Counted from the stretch's first letter, positions 10,967 to 22,708 are shown. The stretch is DNA of 52,202 bases from Chalciporus piperatus (GCA_038093975.1 JBBPTG010000171.1:1-52202); one strand, 5' to 3'. Notes: generated by a model not told the origin, from the sequence alone. Numbers and translations: made by a program.

Positions 10967-11225
10967 CATCTTGGTGGACTCGGATAGTTTCTTTTTGACT
11001 ATTTCTCCCTTTCATCATGACAATGCATGTACTAGGATGAAGTCCAGTTTTTTTTATCCGCTCTTGGACTTGGCTTCCGTTGTGATCCTGGAATTTTATT
11101 AGAACTTATAAGGTTCAGGCATTTTGGTCTAGGCTCCTATCGCATTGGATGGTTCTAGACCCCTGTTTTCTCCAAACCAATTTACATATAGGGGTGCGTT
11201 GCGCTTCGCTTTTGAGCGTCGAACG

Positions 11226-12014
11226 ATGAGGCTCATCCTGACCAGAATCCTGCCAATACGGTGGTTCATCAAGGAGAAGTCCAACACGACAGGTGAGTTC
11301 GCTTCCAGGTTACTCCGAGTGAATCAGCTTTACATCTTCCTGCTATTACAGAAAGTCGTACAACAACCAGGTACCAACATACTTCTGACAGTGCATAATG
11401 TCTCCCTCACCCAGTTCAGGGTCGAATGTGTCGTTTGTCGTGACGAATTCAAGTTCCGGGTCAAGTCCAGGACGGGTCTCAATGCGCCCTGCGGGCATTC
11501 CATCTGCCGTCCTTGCGTAACTAGGATGGCAGAAGTTGCCGTTCGCAATGCGGGACTCGTTCCTCTGCAGTGCTGCCAGAAGGAGCTTTCAAAAGAGGTT
11601 CTCTTCGGCATCTTAACGTCCTCGGACACCCGAACAAAACTGGACGTGAAATATCAAGAAGCAGCTACGCCTCCTGGAAAACGCATCTACTGCGCGAATA
11701 TGAGATGCTCCATGTTCATCGGAGATTCAACGAACCACGTGTACATCAAGTGCAAACTCTGTTCCACTGAAGTGTGCGCGAGGTGCAAGTCTCGAGCTCA
11801 CCCAGGAAAAGTCTGTTTGGAACTGCAAGGGCATGAGAGTGTTGAGTTTCGTGCAATCGTCCAGAAGAATGGTTGGCAGACGTGCCCCGGGTGTAGTGCG
11901 ATCGTGGAGCGAGTCGATGGATGTGACACTGTGTATTGTTTGTGCAGGGGGTATTTCTGCTATGCGTGTGGGCGACCGCTCGAAGGTCACTACCTGTGTT
12001 CTCATCGTGGTTGA
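11226..12014 (+). CDS. RBR-type RING protein, probable E3 ubiquitin ligase (tandem copy B)
   Basis: Model join(11226..11292,11352..11370,11420..12014), 226 residues. It shares intron positions with copy A and the same RING1-IBR-RING2 cysteine pattern (ECVVCRDEF, APCGH, QCCQKE, KLCSTEVCARCK, CPGCSAIVE). The putative catalytic cysteine is kept in YCLCRGYFC. It has a small RING1 insertion relative to copy A and a shorter C-terminus ending CSHRG. An unspliced reading from 11145 also stays open, so intron retention would give a longer N-terminus. The spliced form is preferred because it aligns with copy A. Substrate unknown. Confidence 0.8.
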   Translation: MRLILTRILPIRWFIKEKSNTTGEFASRLLRVNQLYIFLLLQKVVQQPGTNILLTVHNVSLTQFRVECVVCRDEFKFRVKSRTGLNAPCGHSICRPCVTRMAEVAVRNAGLVPLQCCQKELSKEVLFGILTSSDTRTKLDVKYQEAATPPGKRIYCANMRCSMFIGDSTNHVYIKCKLCSTEVCARCKSRAHPGKVCLELQGHESVEFRAIVQKNGWQTCPGCSAIVERVDGCDTVYCLCRGYFCYACGRPLEGHYLCSHRG

Positions 12015-12244
12015 CGTTTCACGTTACGATGGATATTTGTTCCCCACTTCATTTGGTGATTCTTGGGATTGATTCGTTGAATACCACTACTTTCACTGTG
12101 ATCTTGGAATCTTTCTATGACAGAATACTGTGCGATTTGATGAGTGTTGGCTCACGCATACGCCTTTCCTGTCTTCTCTCCCTGCGAGTAAAGCCAAAGG
12201 ATTGAAACGATGGGCGACGTCAACTAAGAGTCGGCGGCATTGGT

Positions 12245-12600
12245 GGCTCCCAACTTTGGAGATGAAGGTTCGGTTGAAAAGTGAGTTGGTTTATTTTCGA
12301 TAATGACGAGAACTTACATGACGTCGAATATGTTGTCTGTCGTGACATCTCCAAGGTCTGGGACGTCTAGATGAAAGCGTCGCTGCAGACTCACGAGGCA
12401 ACGACTTCACCTCGTACGCACATCTGCTGTCTCAACGGGGGATATTCCGAAGACGCTTGGGACGGTGCACTACCGTCGGATTCGAAAAGGTTTGTCCTGT
12501 GGCACTCAAGGTCTCCATGAGGTGCGGGAGGCGAACATACCCAATTAAAAAAGCTCATTACAGTTATATTTGCGGGGCGACCGCCAGAATGGGCCTCTTG
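12245..12600 (+). pseudogene. Decayed third copy of the RBR gene
   Basis: Isolated landmarks remain in order. A leader resembling the exon 1/intron 1 junction ends in GTGAGTT. A VEYVVCRD block (from about 12323) precedes an in-frame stop where the intact genes have VECVVCRDEF. Near 12562-12590 a segment reads YICGATARMG over DNA sharing GGGCGACCGC with the RING2 end of copies A and B. Most cysteines are lost and frames are broken. Confidence 0.7.
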
Positions 12601-12736
12601 ACGAGACCATAGATGTTCTAGATACTCACGTACTATGCTTTTTCGTTTCCCCTCTTCGTATCTATAACATTTGGATTAGTGGGACAACTACTTACCTGTG
12701 GGGACCCTTCTCAAAACGCAATCCCACCAACGTGGT

Positions 12737-12806
12737 GGCGTGCAAAAGAGCCCAAAAATTGAAATGAGTACGGCGTGCAAAAGAGCCCAAAAATTGAAAT
12801 GAGTAC
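12737..12806. repeat. 35-bp tandem repeat, two perfect copies
   Basis: Units 12737-12771 and 12772-12806 are identical and begin GGCGTGCAAAAGAG. They end 20 bp before the BET2 start codon, so they lie in its leader or core promoter. Confidence 0.85.
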
Positions 12807-12826
12807 GATTGAAACGCGCCCGGCAT

Positions 12827-14167
12827 ATGCCGACAACTGAGCAAGGTTCGCTGTCGCCGACGATGAACACACAAGACAAACTGCTTGTCCCACTTCATGT
12901 ATCTTACATTCAGTCGCTAGGAAACGTGAGCGCACCGTACAAACCGTGCTGGATAATACTTATCATCGACTAGAGCAAAGATGAGCTCGCATATCATCTC
13001 ACCGCACATCTGCGTATGAATGCCATTTATTGGGGACTCACTGCGCTCTGCATCATGGACCATAAGGACGCGCTCGATCGAGAAGAAATGATCGACTATG
13101 TCATGAGCTGTTGGGACGACGAGGCAGGTTTGTTCTCTCGCTCTTCTCATCCGCTGCGTTTGATATATCTTGCATGCCACTAAACTCCAGGCGGCTTCGG
13201 GGCACACCCAGACCATGACGCCCACATCCTATCCACGTTGAGCGCGATTCAAATCCTAGTCACTCAAGACGCACTTGACAGGCTTGACATCGATCGTGTC
13301 GTCAAATGTATGTCACTGAGGCATATTATATGCAGTACCTGATTCCAGGATGCCCGCAGTCATCGCTTCCCTTCAACAACCCTCAGGGGTGTTTGCGGGA
13401 GACTCTTTCGGTGAAATAGACACAAGGTTTCTATACATCGCTGTCAATGCCCTTTCCCTCCTGGGACGTCTATTCGCAATCGACATCGAGAAAGCCGTGG
13501 ACTACATCAGGGAGTGTCGAAATTTTGACGGTGGATACGGAGCTACTGCTGGTACAGAAAGCCATTCTGCGCAAGGTATGAATATAACTTCACTGGGATG
13601 CACACGCGAGCTCAACTTCATTTCCAGTTTTCGTCTGTGTGGCCGCTCTCGCAATTCTCGATAGATTAGATGAAGTCGATCGCGACATGCTGTGCTGGTG
13701 GCTGTCAGAGAGGCAGCTTCCCAGTGGTGGACTGAATGGGCGCCCAGAAAAATTGGAAGATGTAAGATCTGCGACACTCTTCTGATGTTGTTGTGTTATT
13801 GACTGCTGTCCAGGTCTGTTATTCGTTCTGGGTACTCTCATCGTTGTCTATCCTCAACAGGATTACTTGGATTGACAGCGAGAGGCTTATCTCTTTTATC
13901 CTCTCTGCACAAGACCCAGAGACTGGTGGGATCGCAGACCGCCACGGCGACATGGTAGATGTCTTTCATACCCACTTCGGGATTGCAGGTATGTTTAACT
14001 TGACTGTTTGAACTTGCTGCGTTGTATAATTATGAATTACAGGTTTGTCTCTATTGGGATATCCGGGTCTGGTGGATTTAGATCCGGTGTATTGCATGCC
14101 CGTGAACATCATCGAGGCAATGGGACTCAGAAAAGGGTGGAAGGGACTACCACGAAGATCGACATGA
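12827..14167 (+). CDS. BET2: Rab geranylgeranyltransferase (type II) beta subunit
   Basis: Seven exons, join(12827..12925,12974..13127,13191..13307,13360..13575,13628..13761,13814..13988,14043..14167), 339 residues, close to the usual 325-345. The protein carries repeated prenyltransferase alpha-alpha barrel motifs ([57 protein letters not shown]). Zinc ligands are seen as Asp240, Cys242 and His292. Lack of the farnesyltransferase and GGTase-I hallmarks, and the [17 protein letters not shown] end, favour the Rab enzyme. It adds geranylgeranyl to C-terminal cysteines of Rab GTPases with the alpha subunit and REP. It is not the enzyme that would prenylate a CaaX pheromone. Confidence 0.92.
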
Positions 14168-14511
14168 TGTTATTTTGTAATTCTAGGCTGCTACGAATCG
14201 AACGACCAACCTGGGAAAGTGCGAGACTTTTCAAAAATGGTCACCTCCCGTCGCGGTTGGGGTGCAGTGTTCCTCGGCAAACGTGATGGCAGCTCAGTGA
14301 AACTCGTGTTACTTCTTGAATGGTCCGGCGGCTAGCTCGTCGGTCTCCCTAACCCCGGGTACAGCTTCGGGCCGGGGACAGAACACATGACAACTTACAA
14401 ATTGTTCCTGACACCAGGTTGCAATGTGCACAGACTCATTCCCGTGCCCGTCACCTCGAAACCGCTCTGGGCCAGCAACTTGAAGTGCCAACTACTGAAG
14501 CTGTGGTTCTA
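14168..14511. other. Intergenic stretch with a GC-rich stem
   Basis: CCCCGG...CCGGGG near 14353-14378 can pair. The segment from about 14431 (ACAGACTCATTCCCGTGCCC) recurs at 16348 upstream of the next F-box-like gene. Confidence 0.45.
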
Positions 14512-15776
14512 ATGTTGCTGTTCGAATGTTCAAGTAAGCCCCGTGCTCCATGCTATGGTTCACCTTTTCAAGGGACTTCCCCACCTGCAGCTCCTGAGCG
14601 TGGTACTGCGGAGAAACGGCTGTCCATCATACCGAATGGAGTCTATATGACGATTCTCGATCACCTTTCCCCACCCTCGAACACGGCCAGCTCCTTTGAA
14701 CGCGAAGTCTTGGAAAATCTTTCCCTCACCTGTAGACTATTCGCCAATATCTGCCTCCCGCGAATATTCCAAAATATCTTCATCGACGTTGCCACCTCCG
14801 CCCACGATCATGTTGCTTGCGGAGTGCTGTGCAAACCAAGATTTTTGGAACAAATCACCGAGAAGCTACCCCTGGCACTACTGCTTGCTCAGAGTGTCAA
14901 AGTCCTTTATTTTCGTAGTTTGACAGTTCGTGACCGGCAGCCTCTGCAATCACACTACATCGCTGCAATGCCTTACATGAAGAACCTTTGCCAACTCACC
15001 TTCAACCACTGCTACGTATATGCCCACCACTGGGATGCCATCATCGGTCTCGAGCATCTCGACGACCTAAGCCTCGGGGGTTGCCAGTTCGGGGGAGAGC
15101 TAGAGCCGAACAGAACTGCAAAGATCAAAGTCGGTCATCTCTCCTTGCTCAAATGCATGTCACCCTGCCATCACGTTGCGGTCATAGACCCCCAGCATTT
15201 GCACACTCTGGTGATAGACGGAATGCCCGAGGCAGAAGTCGAGTTGCTCCCCAAAACCACACTCACGAATCTCCGCATCGTTGGTTTGAGCGACAGTGAC
15301 CTCCATCAAGCGAAGAGATTCTTCTGTAACATGTCTCGTCTCGAGGTGTTACAGTTTCCTATCCAGATGGTCCCTGCGCTCGCAGAGTTGTTCTCGCATC
15401 CCATATGGAAGGAGATGCCTGTCCTTCGCTCCCTCACCTTTGATGTCGGTCGGTGGGAGGAAGTCATAGAACCTTTGATGGTGCGTATTTGTATCGTCGT
15501 CACACCAAATCTTAACGGATTCCACAGGTCGCCCAGTTGATTTATCATGGGATTCGCGCTCATCGAGGCTTAACGATCGTTCGTATCTTTCATTCGCGTT
15601 ATTTGTTGTACGGCACGGCACGAAGCATTGCAGCACATCTTCGAGATTTATTGCAAGATTCAGGTAAAGAAATGCCTGGACTGGGTTTTGTGGGGTTCAC
15701 CGAGACAGGATTGCGTCGAGTGGATGGCACGTGGAGAATCTCCGAAAGGCAAGGGGGCAGCTTTTATAAGTATTGA
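14512..15776 (+). CDS. F-box-like/LRR protein, tandem copy 1
   Basis: Model join(14512..15480,15528..15776), 405 residues. The first ATG in the frame starts MLLFECSSKP. An F-box-like helix pair follows (IPNGVYMTILDHLSP...LENLSLTCRLFANICLPRIF), then leucine-rich segments (YMKNLCQLTFNHC, LEHLDDLSLGGC, LTNLRIVGLSDSD, MSRLEVLQFP). The last intron (GTGCGT...CACAG, 47 nt) joins EPLM to VAQLIYHGIR. Roughly 80% of residues recur in copy 2 at 16380. These proteins usually serve as SCF substrate receptors, but no substrate can be inferred. A possible GTAAGC donor near the N-terminus leaves the first exon slightly uncertain. Confidence 0.78.
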
Positions 15777-16214
15777 ATTCGAGCCTCGTTTGTACACACC
15801 GGCATTGAGAACCAGCACTACGAACAACTCCCAGTCTGCCACCATTGTGTTACTGTCAGCATTCCACAACCTCACTGGCTGAGTAGTACCTCGCAGTCCA
15901 GCAGCACCGCTGGCGACACTGCAAATCTACTTTCGGGAGGCAGCCTGAGCGCTCTGGGTTCGCTGTCGTTATCTGACATTGCGGCAATGACCGGGACTTC
16001 CTCTGCGACCACGATGACCCCGGCATCCAGAAGCCAACTGCTATCTAATCATGAATCTGATCCCTATGATGTCTACGTTACTGATGTCGATCATATCTTG
16101 CGCCCTTTCTCACCCAATCTGGGCTCCGACTGGGCTCCGTTCCACAGGTCAACTCAGAGTCTGCCCCGGTCGCAAATTAGCGGGGTGAATCCTTGGATTA
16201 GACGACGACGATGA
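15777..16214 (+). other. Orphan coding-like segment between the F-box paralogues
   Basis: The frame directly after the stop of copy 1 stays open to 16214. It reads like protein (HYEQLPVCHHCVTVSIPQ, then Ser/Thr-rich, ESDPYDVYVTDVDHI, ending NPWIRRRR). The tandem duplication ends near 15745 and resumes near 16348, so this is a non-duplicated insert. It has no start codon of its own near its 5' end. It may be the end of a lost gene, or an extension reached by read-through or alternative splicing. Not recognised. Confidence 0.35.
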
Positions 16215-16379
16215 TTTCTATACATGAAGGAATCGGGTTCGTTGCTCAGGGAGGAAGAGTTCTTTGAAGTATGATATATACTACTGGTCCAAGTCCTGAG
16301 TTCGAGGTGTGAGTGCGCGCGCGGGTGCATTTGGACCACCATAGTACACAGACTCATTCCCGTGCCCGTGGTTCTAATC

Positions 16380-17635
16380 ATGATGTTGCTGTTCGAATGT
16401 TCAAGTAAGCCCCGTGCTCCATGCTATCGTTCACTTTTTCAAGGGACTTCCCCGCCTGCAGCTCCCGAACGTGGTACTGCGGAGAAACAGCTGTCCATCG
16501 TGCCGAGTGAAGTCTATATGATGATTTTCGATCACCTTTCCCCACCCTCGAACAGGGCCTGCTCCCCCGATGAACGCGAAGCCTTGGAAAATCTTTCCCT
16601 CACCTGTAGACTATTCGCCAATATCTGCCTCCCGCGAATATTTCAACATATCTTCCTATTCGGTGGGATCATCCCCTCCACTCACGATCATGTTGCTTGC
16701 GGAGTGCTATGCAAATCAAGATTCTGGGAACAAATCACCGAGAAACTACCCCTGGCAATACTGCTCGCTCAGAGTGTCAAAGACCTTGTTTTCTATGATT
16801 GGACATCTCATCGCCTGCTGGCCATACAATCACACTACATCACTGCAATGTCTTACATGAAGAACCTTCGCAAACTCACCTTCAGCCACTGCAACGTATA
16901 CGCCCACTACTGGGATGCCATCATCGCTCTCGAACATCTCGACGAACTACGCCTCGAGAATTGCGAGTTCATGGGAAAGCTAGAGCCCAACAGAACTGCA
17001 ATGATCACAGTCGGTCATCTCTCCGTGCTCCAATGCATTCGACCCCGTTGTTTTGCTGTGGCCATAGACCCTCAGCGTTTGCACACTCTGACGATAGACA
17101 GAATGTCGGAGGAAGAAATCGAGTTGCTCCACAAAACCGCACTCACGAATCTCCGCATCGTTGGTTTGAGCGACAATAACCTCGGTCTCGCAAACAGATT
17201 CTTCTGTAACATGTCTCGTCTTGAGGTCTTGGAGTTCCCTATCCAGATCGTCCCTGCGCTCGCAGAGTTGTTCTCGCATCCCGTATGGAAGGAGATGCCT
17301 GTCCTTCGCTCCCTCACCTTTCGAGTTGGTCAGTGCGAAGAAGACATGGACCTTTTGATGGTGCGTGTTTGTATCGTCGTCGCACCAAATCTTAACGGAT
17401 TCCACAGAGCGCCCAGTTGATTTATCATGGGATTCGCACTCATCAAGGCTTGACGATCGTTCATATCGTTCATTCGAGTTATTTGAGTTACGGCGCAGGA
17501 CAAATCTTTGCAGCACATCTTCGAGATTTATTGCAAGATTCAGGTGAACAAATGCCTAGACTGGGTTTTGTGGGGTTCAACGAGACGGAATTGCGTCGAG
17601 TGGATGGCACGTGGAGAATCTTGGAACAGTACTAA
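16380..17635 (+). CDS. F-box-like/LRR protein, tandem copy 2
   Basis: Model join(16380..17360,17408..17635), 402 residues; the adjacent ATG at 16383 matches the start of copy 1 and may be used instead. Same layout as copy 1: F-box-like opening (VPSEVYMMIFDHLSP), leucine-rich middle, 47-nt final intron after LLM, and end RVDGTWRILEQY. It differs by small indels (FLFGGIIPS) and loses the C-terminal tail of copy 1. Both frames are intact, so either or both may function. It is convergent with CNOT11. Confidence 0.78.
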
Positions 17636-18057
17636 TAGGTTGCGATTTGGCAATGAACCAAGAATCGTGGTCTTATCGTAGCTGCACGTAAGAAAAACCA
17701 AAGCCCAGCCATATGCATATGTCGTACTATCAAAGAAAACGGAAACAAGTCTGAATCACATGGTTGACATACAAACGAGAGCCATGAGTTGCATAATCCG
17801 TGAGTACGAGGTGCAGATAAAAACGCGCGACAGAGTCAAGGTGAAGAGATAAAAAGTAAAAGCTGAGTAATAATGGATCCAGGATGAATAGCGAGTTACG
17901 TATGCGTGTTCTGCATAGAGTGCGTGGTGGACGAGCGTGAGTTTGCATAAGTCAAAAGAGCCGGCGAGCCATATCGTAAAATGTTGACAACTTTATAACC
18001 TATAACCATGATTCGAGAAAGAAAGTGTCGGATGCATAGATTCCCATGCAGGAGCGT
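17636..18057. other. Convergent intergenic stretch
   Basis: Between the 3' ends of the F-box-like gene and CNOT11; no gene seen. Confidence 0.45.
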
Positions 18058-19659
18058 TCAGAATCTCCCAGCAGCCAAGACACGGTAGAGCGTGTTGGCT
18101 TCTTCGAAACGAGAATTACGCACGGTGAAATGCGCCATTTCAGTGATATCTGCGTCGGAATGTGGATCGACGATGGAAAGTCTCAGGAGGGAGGAGTAGA
18201 AGCGACATAGCTGGCACGTGCAAAAGATGAGTGAGCCATGAAGACAGACGTACCCAGTTGCGTGATTGGCACTCACGTTCTGGACACCCTTTGCAAAGCG
18301 ATCGTCACTGATGAGTCCCTCACGTTCTTCTCTCTCAGCATTGGTGAGCCACTTGATACTTTCATGGATGAACCTTCCGAGAGCCTCGACACGGACGATA
18401 TCAGCAATGGTTGTTTTACCCCCTGTGACGGGGTCGATGACGATCGACGTATCCTGAAGCAGGCGGACGAGGAGATCAAAAGAGGGCAACGTTGGAGGAA
18501 GCTCCTTGAGGACATCTAGATACACGATCAGGCCTTGTGACTGAGGATTAGACGAGGAAGTCAGGAGGGCCAAGAAAAGTTGATAAGCTAGATTAGGATT
18601 ATTAGCGACGATGGGTGGCAGGTCCATCGACGTGATCACGGGGGGCGACGTTAGGTTGGGTATCGAGGGGTTCAAAATCTGAAAAGCGGTGAGCCAAGAT
18701 CTGTCTGATACTCTCGCGAAAATGGCGCACCCGTTGTTCCGACAGTGTGAGTACACGCTCACGAGCTGCTAGGAGTAGTTTCATGCCGTACACGATTCGT
18801 TCGTTCTTTTCATCTTCTTCAGGGGTCACTTTCGTCTCGACACTCTGCACCGGAGATGGAGACTGGGCTTTAGCCTGCACGGGCGTCTCGCGATTCCCCT
18901 GTTGGGGGCTGATGGCGGAGGTACCGCTGTAATCAATATAGCAAGATCTTCACCGAAGCAGGCAGATTTCTACTTACGGCTGGAGCGCGCTCGTTTCCGT
19001 AAAACTCTCTTCCTCCAAAAACAGATTTGATGCTCTAAGCTCAGGGAGAAGCGGAGACCGAGTCAGTGTGCTGGGTGAATAGGGACCAATCTATCAAATC
19101 GATCAGCTGTGAGACTGTTGACGAAAGAGAGGATATGCACATCGTTGCCGTCCCCTTTGAGAATCTTCCAAAGGACCCATACTAATTGTTCATTTTCACT
19201 AAAACCACCCTCTGCGGCAATCTTGCTAGCATAACTTCTCTCGTTTACGAACGTAGCATAGAGGGCAGACTTGAATGGGTTGAGGGAAATCGGGTAAGGA
19301 GCGTACATTGAATACAAGATGAAGGAAACGAGAATGCGTTGGGCGAGCTAAGAAGTCGCAAGGAGGTGACGTAGCGAAATATGTCAGAGTATGGAAGCCA
19401 TAAATGGATGTGCACTAACTTGGACTGAAGGATTGAGAAGGGGCAACAACGCGTCAAGAGCCAGCTGAAATCGCGCGGTAGGCTGAACGAGCTGAGAGAA
19501 AGCTTGTGCAGCAGTGGAACAAGGAAGGGTATAAGCGCGGACTAGGAGATGTGCAACTGACGCCCGGACAGGGTCCCCTGAACTGATCTGACCCGGGAAA
19601 GTTGGAGATAAGATATTCGATGCTGTTGAAGACTTTGGGAAGAGTCTTGAGCCAGCCAT
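18058..19659 (-). CDS. CNOT11: CCR4-NOT complex subunit 11
   Basis: Six exons, complement(join(18058..18210,18277..18678,18731..18926,18978..19090,19141..19347,19420..19659)), 436 residues. The order of blocks follows animal CNOT11: a helical N-terminal part (FQLALDALLPLLNPSVQ, then SLNPFKSALYATFVNER), a variable Ser/Pro linker, and the conserved C-terminal DUF2363 region (LPPIVANNPNLAYQLFLALL...RFYSSLLRL...TVRNSRFEEANTLYRVL). Each intron is GT...AG and keeps phase. CNOT11 binds the NOT1 N-terminus with CNOT10 in the deadenylase complex. Budding yeast lacks it but many fungi keep it. The ATG at 19659 is the first in frame with a plausible N-terminus. Confidence 0.85.
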
Positions 19660-19896
19660 GGCTGGTGTAACTGAGCTGACCCTGCTCGTTGTCGGTAACG
19701 GCGACGACGAGTTCATCCAGGTCATCGTCCATAACCAACTTATGCCACGTCCAAATTAACAACTCAATTGACCATCTGATGTTTGTCAGTGTTTACTAAA
19801 TGTGGCACAAGTGGGTGGCTTACATAATCAGGCTATGCTACGAACCGATCGGGCATCATATCATGTGTCCTTGACCGCAGTCTTCTTCAGCCCCCC
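19660..19896. promoter_or_regulatory. Divergent promoter region, CNOT11 and small membrane protein
   Basis: The two start codons are 237 bp apart and point away from each other, so control elements are probably shared. No TATA box is evident. Confidence 0.5.
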
Positions 19897-20571
19897 ATGA
19901 CTGCCATCCATAGCTTTCGTCCTAGGTCCACCGATAATTCCCCCACCAGTAAAGTGAGTTCAATGCAGCATCTGGAGCGCTATGACTGACATGCCTGACC
20001 AGGTTTATTTCATTGTTGCGGCGGTACTTGTCATATCATTCATAGGCATCAGGTAGGGCAGTGGTAGTTTTAAAAACTTGAATCTAATACTTTCGTGCAA
20101 AGGATCACTACCCTCCGGAGGCGCAATCAGGCCATTTCTCAATTCTTCCGGTTCGGCGTTGGTCCCTATGCAGCACAGCTCCCAAATGATACCAGCTACG
20201 GATCATCGTATCGGCCATATACTCTATCTCGATTAGCGCCTCTCCCAGCTGCTCTCCACCGTGATCGCAGAGTACGTGCTGTGGATACCGATGAACAAGG
20301 GCGTCGTCTCGGTCCCGCTGGCGAGGACTGGGACGGAAAGGACGTTCTTCCTGCATATGATGGTCACGATCGGCTACCGATGTACGTCGAGGCTCTGTCG
20401 CAGGCACCGCCTCATCAAGCCATGGACCAATCTGCGGGTGATCCCGCAGGGGAGCAGAGCAGAGCAGGCAATGTTCATGACAATAGCACAAGGAGCGAGA
20501 GCCAGCCGCATGTGAATGCGGATGATCTATCACGATTGCCTCCGGTATACCACTACTCTTCCAGTAGTTGA
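19897..20571 (+). CDS. Small single-pass membrane protein, unknown function
   Basis: Model join(19897..19953,20003..20052,20103..20571), 191 residues, introns of 49 and 50 nt. A short hydrophilic N-terminus (19 residues) is followed by one membrane span (VYFIVAAVLVISFIGIR). The basic stop-transfer stretch TTLRRRNQ comes next, then a long cytosol-type tail that is Tyr/Pro- and Ser-rich (LPAYDGHDRLPMY, LPPVYHYSSSS). The PPVY and LPAY motifs could bind WW or sorting adaptors; this is inference. The layout is common in small basidiomycete proteins of unknown role. Confidence 0.7.
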
Positions 20572-22700
20572 CGACTTGATACGTTTCATTTTTTTCATGA
20601 TGCTTCATCTATCACTTCTGCTTCGAGGAATGTTTAGGTACGTAGTCATTAATACCCCATTCCATCCACACTTTACGGACCTTTGTTTCCAACATTTCCT
20701 TATCTTATGTACACTGTGCTATTAGCAGCCCAGCTCTACTTTCGAGATACCTACAGAAAGAATGCGATTCTTCCTCTGCGGACCGTGTATTTGATATCTG
20801 GTGTAGAAGACGTGACGAGCGTCGCTGTGGAGATGCGGCGTGGCTCCCACAGGTTCTGGGATTGATGTCGTATTAATACCTAGTCTCCCCTAGGCAGACC
20901 CAAGAGTCGGGATGAAGACAGTCGTTCACCCTTGACTACCTACCTTTTGATGCCTTTGTCCTACCGAGCCCGGCGATTTGAGGTATCGTCGGAAGTTGGT
21001 CGGAAGCGCAGCAAGCTCCGACAGATCTTGCGAATGGGTTAAACATTCCGCCGGGAACCGAGTCGAGGAGGTGTAACCAGTGAGCCTGACGAGCCTCCTC
21101 TATCGCCGAACGTAGTTCGTGACGCCCTCCTCGGATTCATAGATCGATTCAGATATCAGAATACCTGGTATTTCGCGAGCCATTGGCCAATCCTCTTTGG
21201 AAAGACTTGGTACACTTGATGAAGATCGTAGGTGAGGGTTTTATCTGCCGATGACAACGTCGAAGGGCCAGCGGCATACGTTCAAGAACCTTTGTCACGC
21301 CCCGTCAGGAATCTGTGCGCGCGTCAATAGGGGAAGAGCAGAAGTAGGAGAATCTGCAAGTTAACAGCACCGACAGCGAGGATCAGCCCCCTGAGACTGG
21401 ATGCTCCGGAATGATTATTTCCAACGTGCCATGACCCATCTAGCACTTGATCGCTTGATACACTGCATTATCAATAACTCTTCATGTAACTCTTCTCCGT
21501 GCAATACCCATCTGATTTATCGCGTGTGTTCGATAGCCCAATTCTGCCTCCATGATCAGACACACAGTGGGCGGATTTCCTTGCTTGTCTGATACGCTGG
21601 GGGCTATCGATGATTACGCAGGCACGTTACTTAGGGAAAAGAATGGGGAATGGATCATCGATTCGTGAATTTCTAGCTTTTACGCCGGCTTGGGAAAGCT
21701 CCGGTGCCCATTAGGGCGTGGGGCTTTCACGCCCATCGGTCTAGACCTCTCGCTATTGTGTTAAGAGAAGGTTCCCCCCTGGAATGCTACATCATGAAGA
21801 TGTGAAGTAAAATTCCCTGCCACAACACCTCTCTCAATTTACGTCTTAGCGTGGAGTGAATCTGCAAGGACGGAACTCGTTGGAGGATTTCCAAGACAAA
21901 GGCGATTTAGTCAGATGGGCTTACTTATTATTTAGCTGATACCCATGATATCATGGACGTTTACGTTCATGAGATTATTTCTGCGATGAACAGGATGTGG
22001 TCCGAGGAGTGTCAAGTAAAATGTTAAAATAGCCTGTCTCGCCATAAACGGCAAGTGTAATGGTTGGCGTGGCTGTGCCAGCATGCGACTTATTCCCGAC
22101 CTAATTGTTGTGTTGGTCAGATCAGTCCATATCAACGTGGCGAACACAAAAAGCTTGAAGAAGCACACAGTCAGCTCACAGTCTTCAATGGATTGCTCGT
22201 ACCTGCCCCGTTACTTCTCCGCTGGCACGTTCCTAGGTTAACGGTCCTCAGTATTTTTAGCCGAAACATCTAATTGTCTAGGTGCGACGTGGGTAGACTT
22301 TCCTCCATGACAATGTTCCGTGCGCGCATGCGCACTCACAGTCAAAGTGGTTCGAGACCGTGCATCCGGTCCTGGGCCTTATTCGTCAGGAACTGCTCCG
22401 GGATCCAGGTGACGTCCACTGCTCTCTTTGGGAATTACTCTTTTTGTTCTCACATATGGGTACATATATACCAAATGGCAACCAGGAAGCCTGCATCCTT
22501 CGTCGGTATGGTACGTGGTGGAATTGCCCGGAATGAGCTGACCTACACAATAAGCAGAGCCACCTGACAGGCCCCATCCTCCGGGATACTGTACCCGCGC
22601 CGACGCATCATGAAGATGGAAGATCGTGGAAGGGCTATTGTGAGTACCTCATTCCCTGTCGATTGTCTTCTATGGCCGCCATCAGGCTGGAAAAAAAATG
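20572..22700. other. Gene-poor stretch
   Basis: No gene seen in either strand. A perfect 7-bp stem with 7-nt loop (GGGCGTG at 21714-21720, CACGCCC at 21728-21734) lies within it. Short ORFs lack ATGs or family signs. No seven-helix receptor exons were found. Confidence 0.5.
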
Positions 22701-22708
22701 TATATATA
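22701..22708 (+). promoter_or_regulatory. TATA box of the pheromone gene
   Basis: TATATATA, preceded by an A-run, lies 116 bp before the ATG at 22817, a fitting distance for a short leader. Confidence 0.55.

Noticed and set aside
12827..14167. BET2 as the pheromone prenylating enzyme
   Set aside because: Sequence features fit the Rab geranylgeranyltransferase, not the CaaX farnesyltransferase; proximity is coincidental.
22386..22577. 63-codon Cys-rich ORF on the minus strand
   Set aside because: No signal peptide or family pattern; chance-level length.
20572..22700. Possible STE3 receptor exons
   Set aside because: No run of hydrophobic helices or receptor motifs in any frame.
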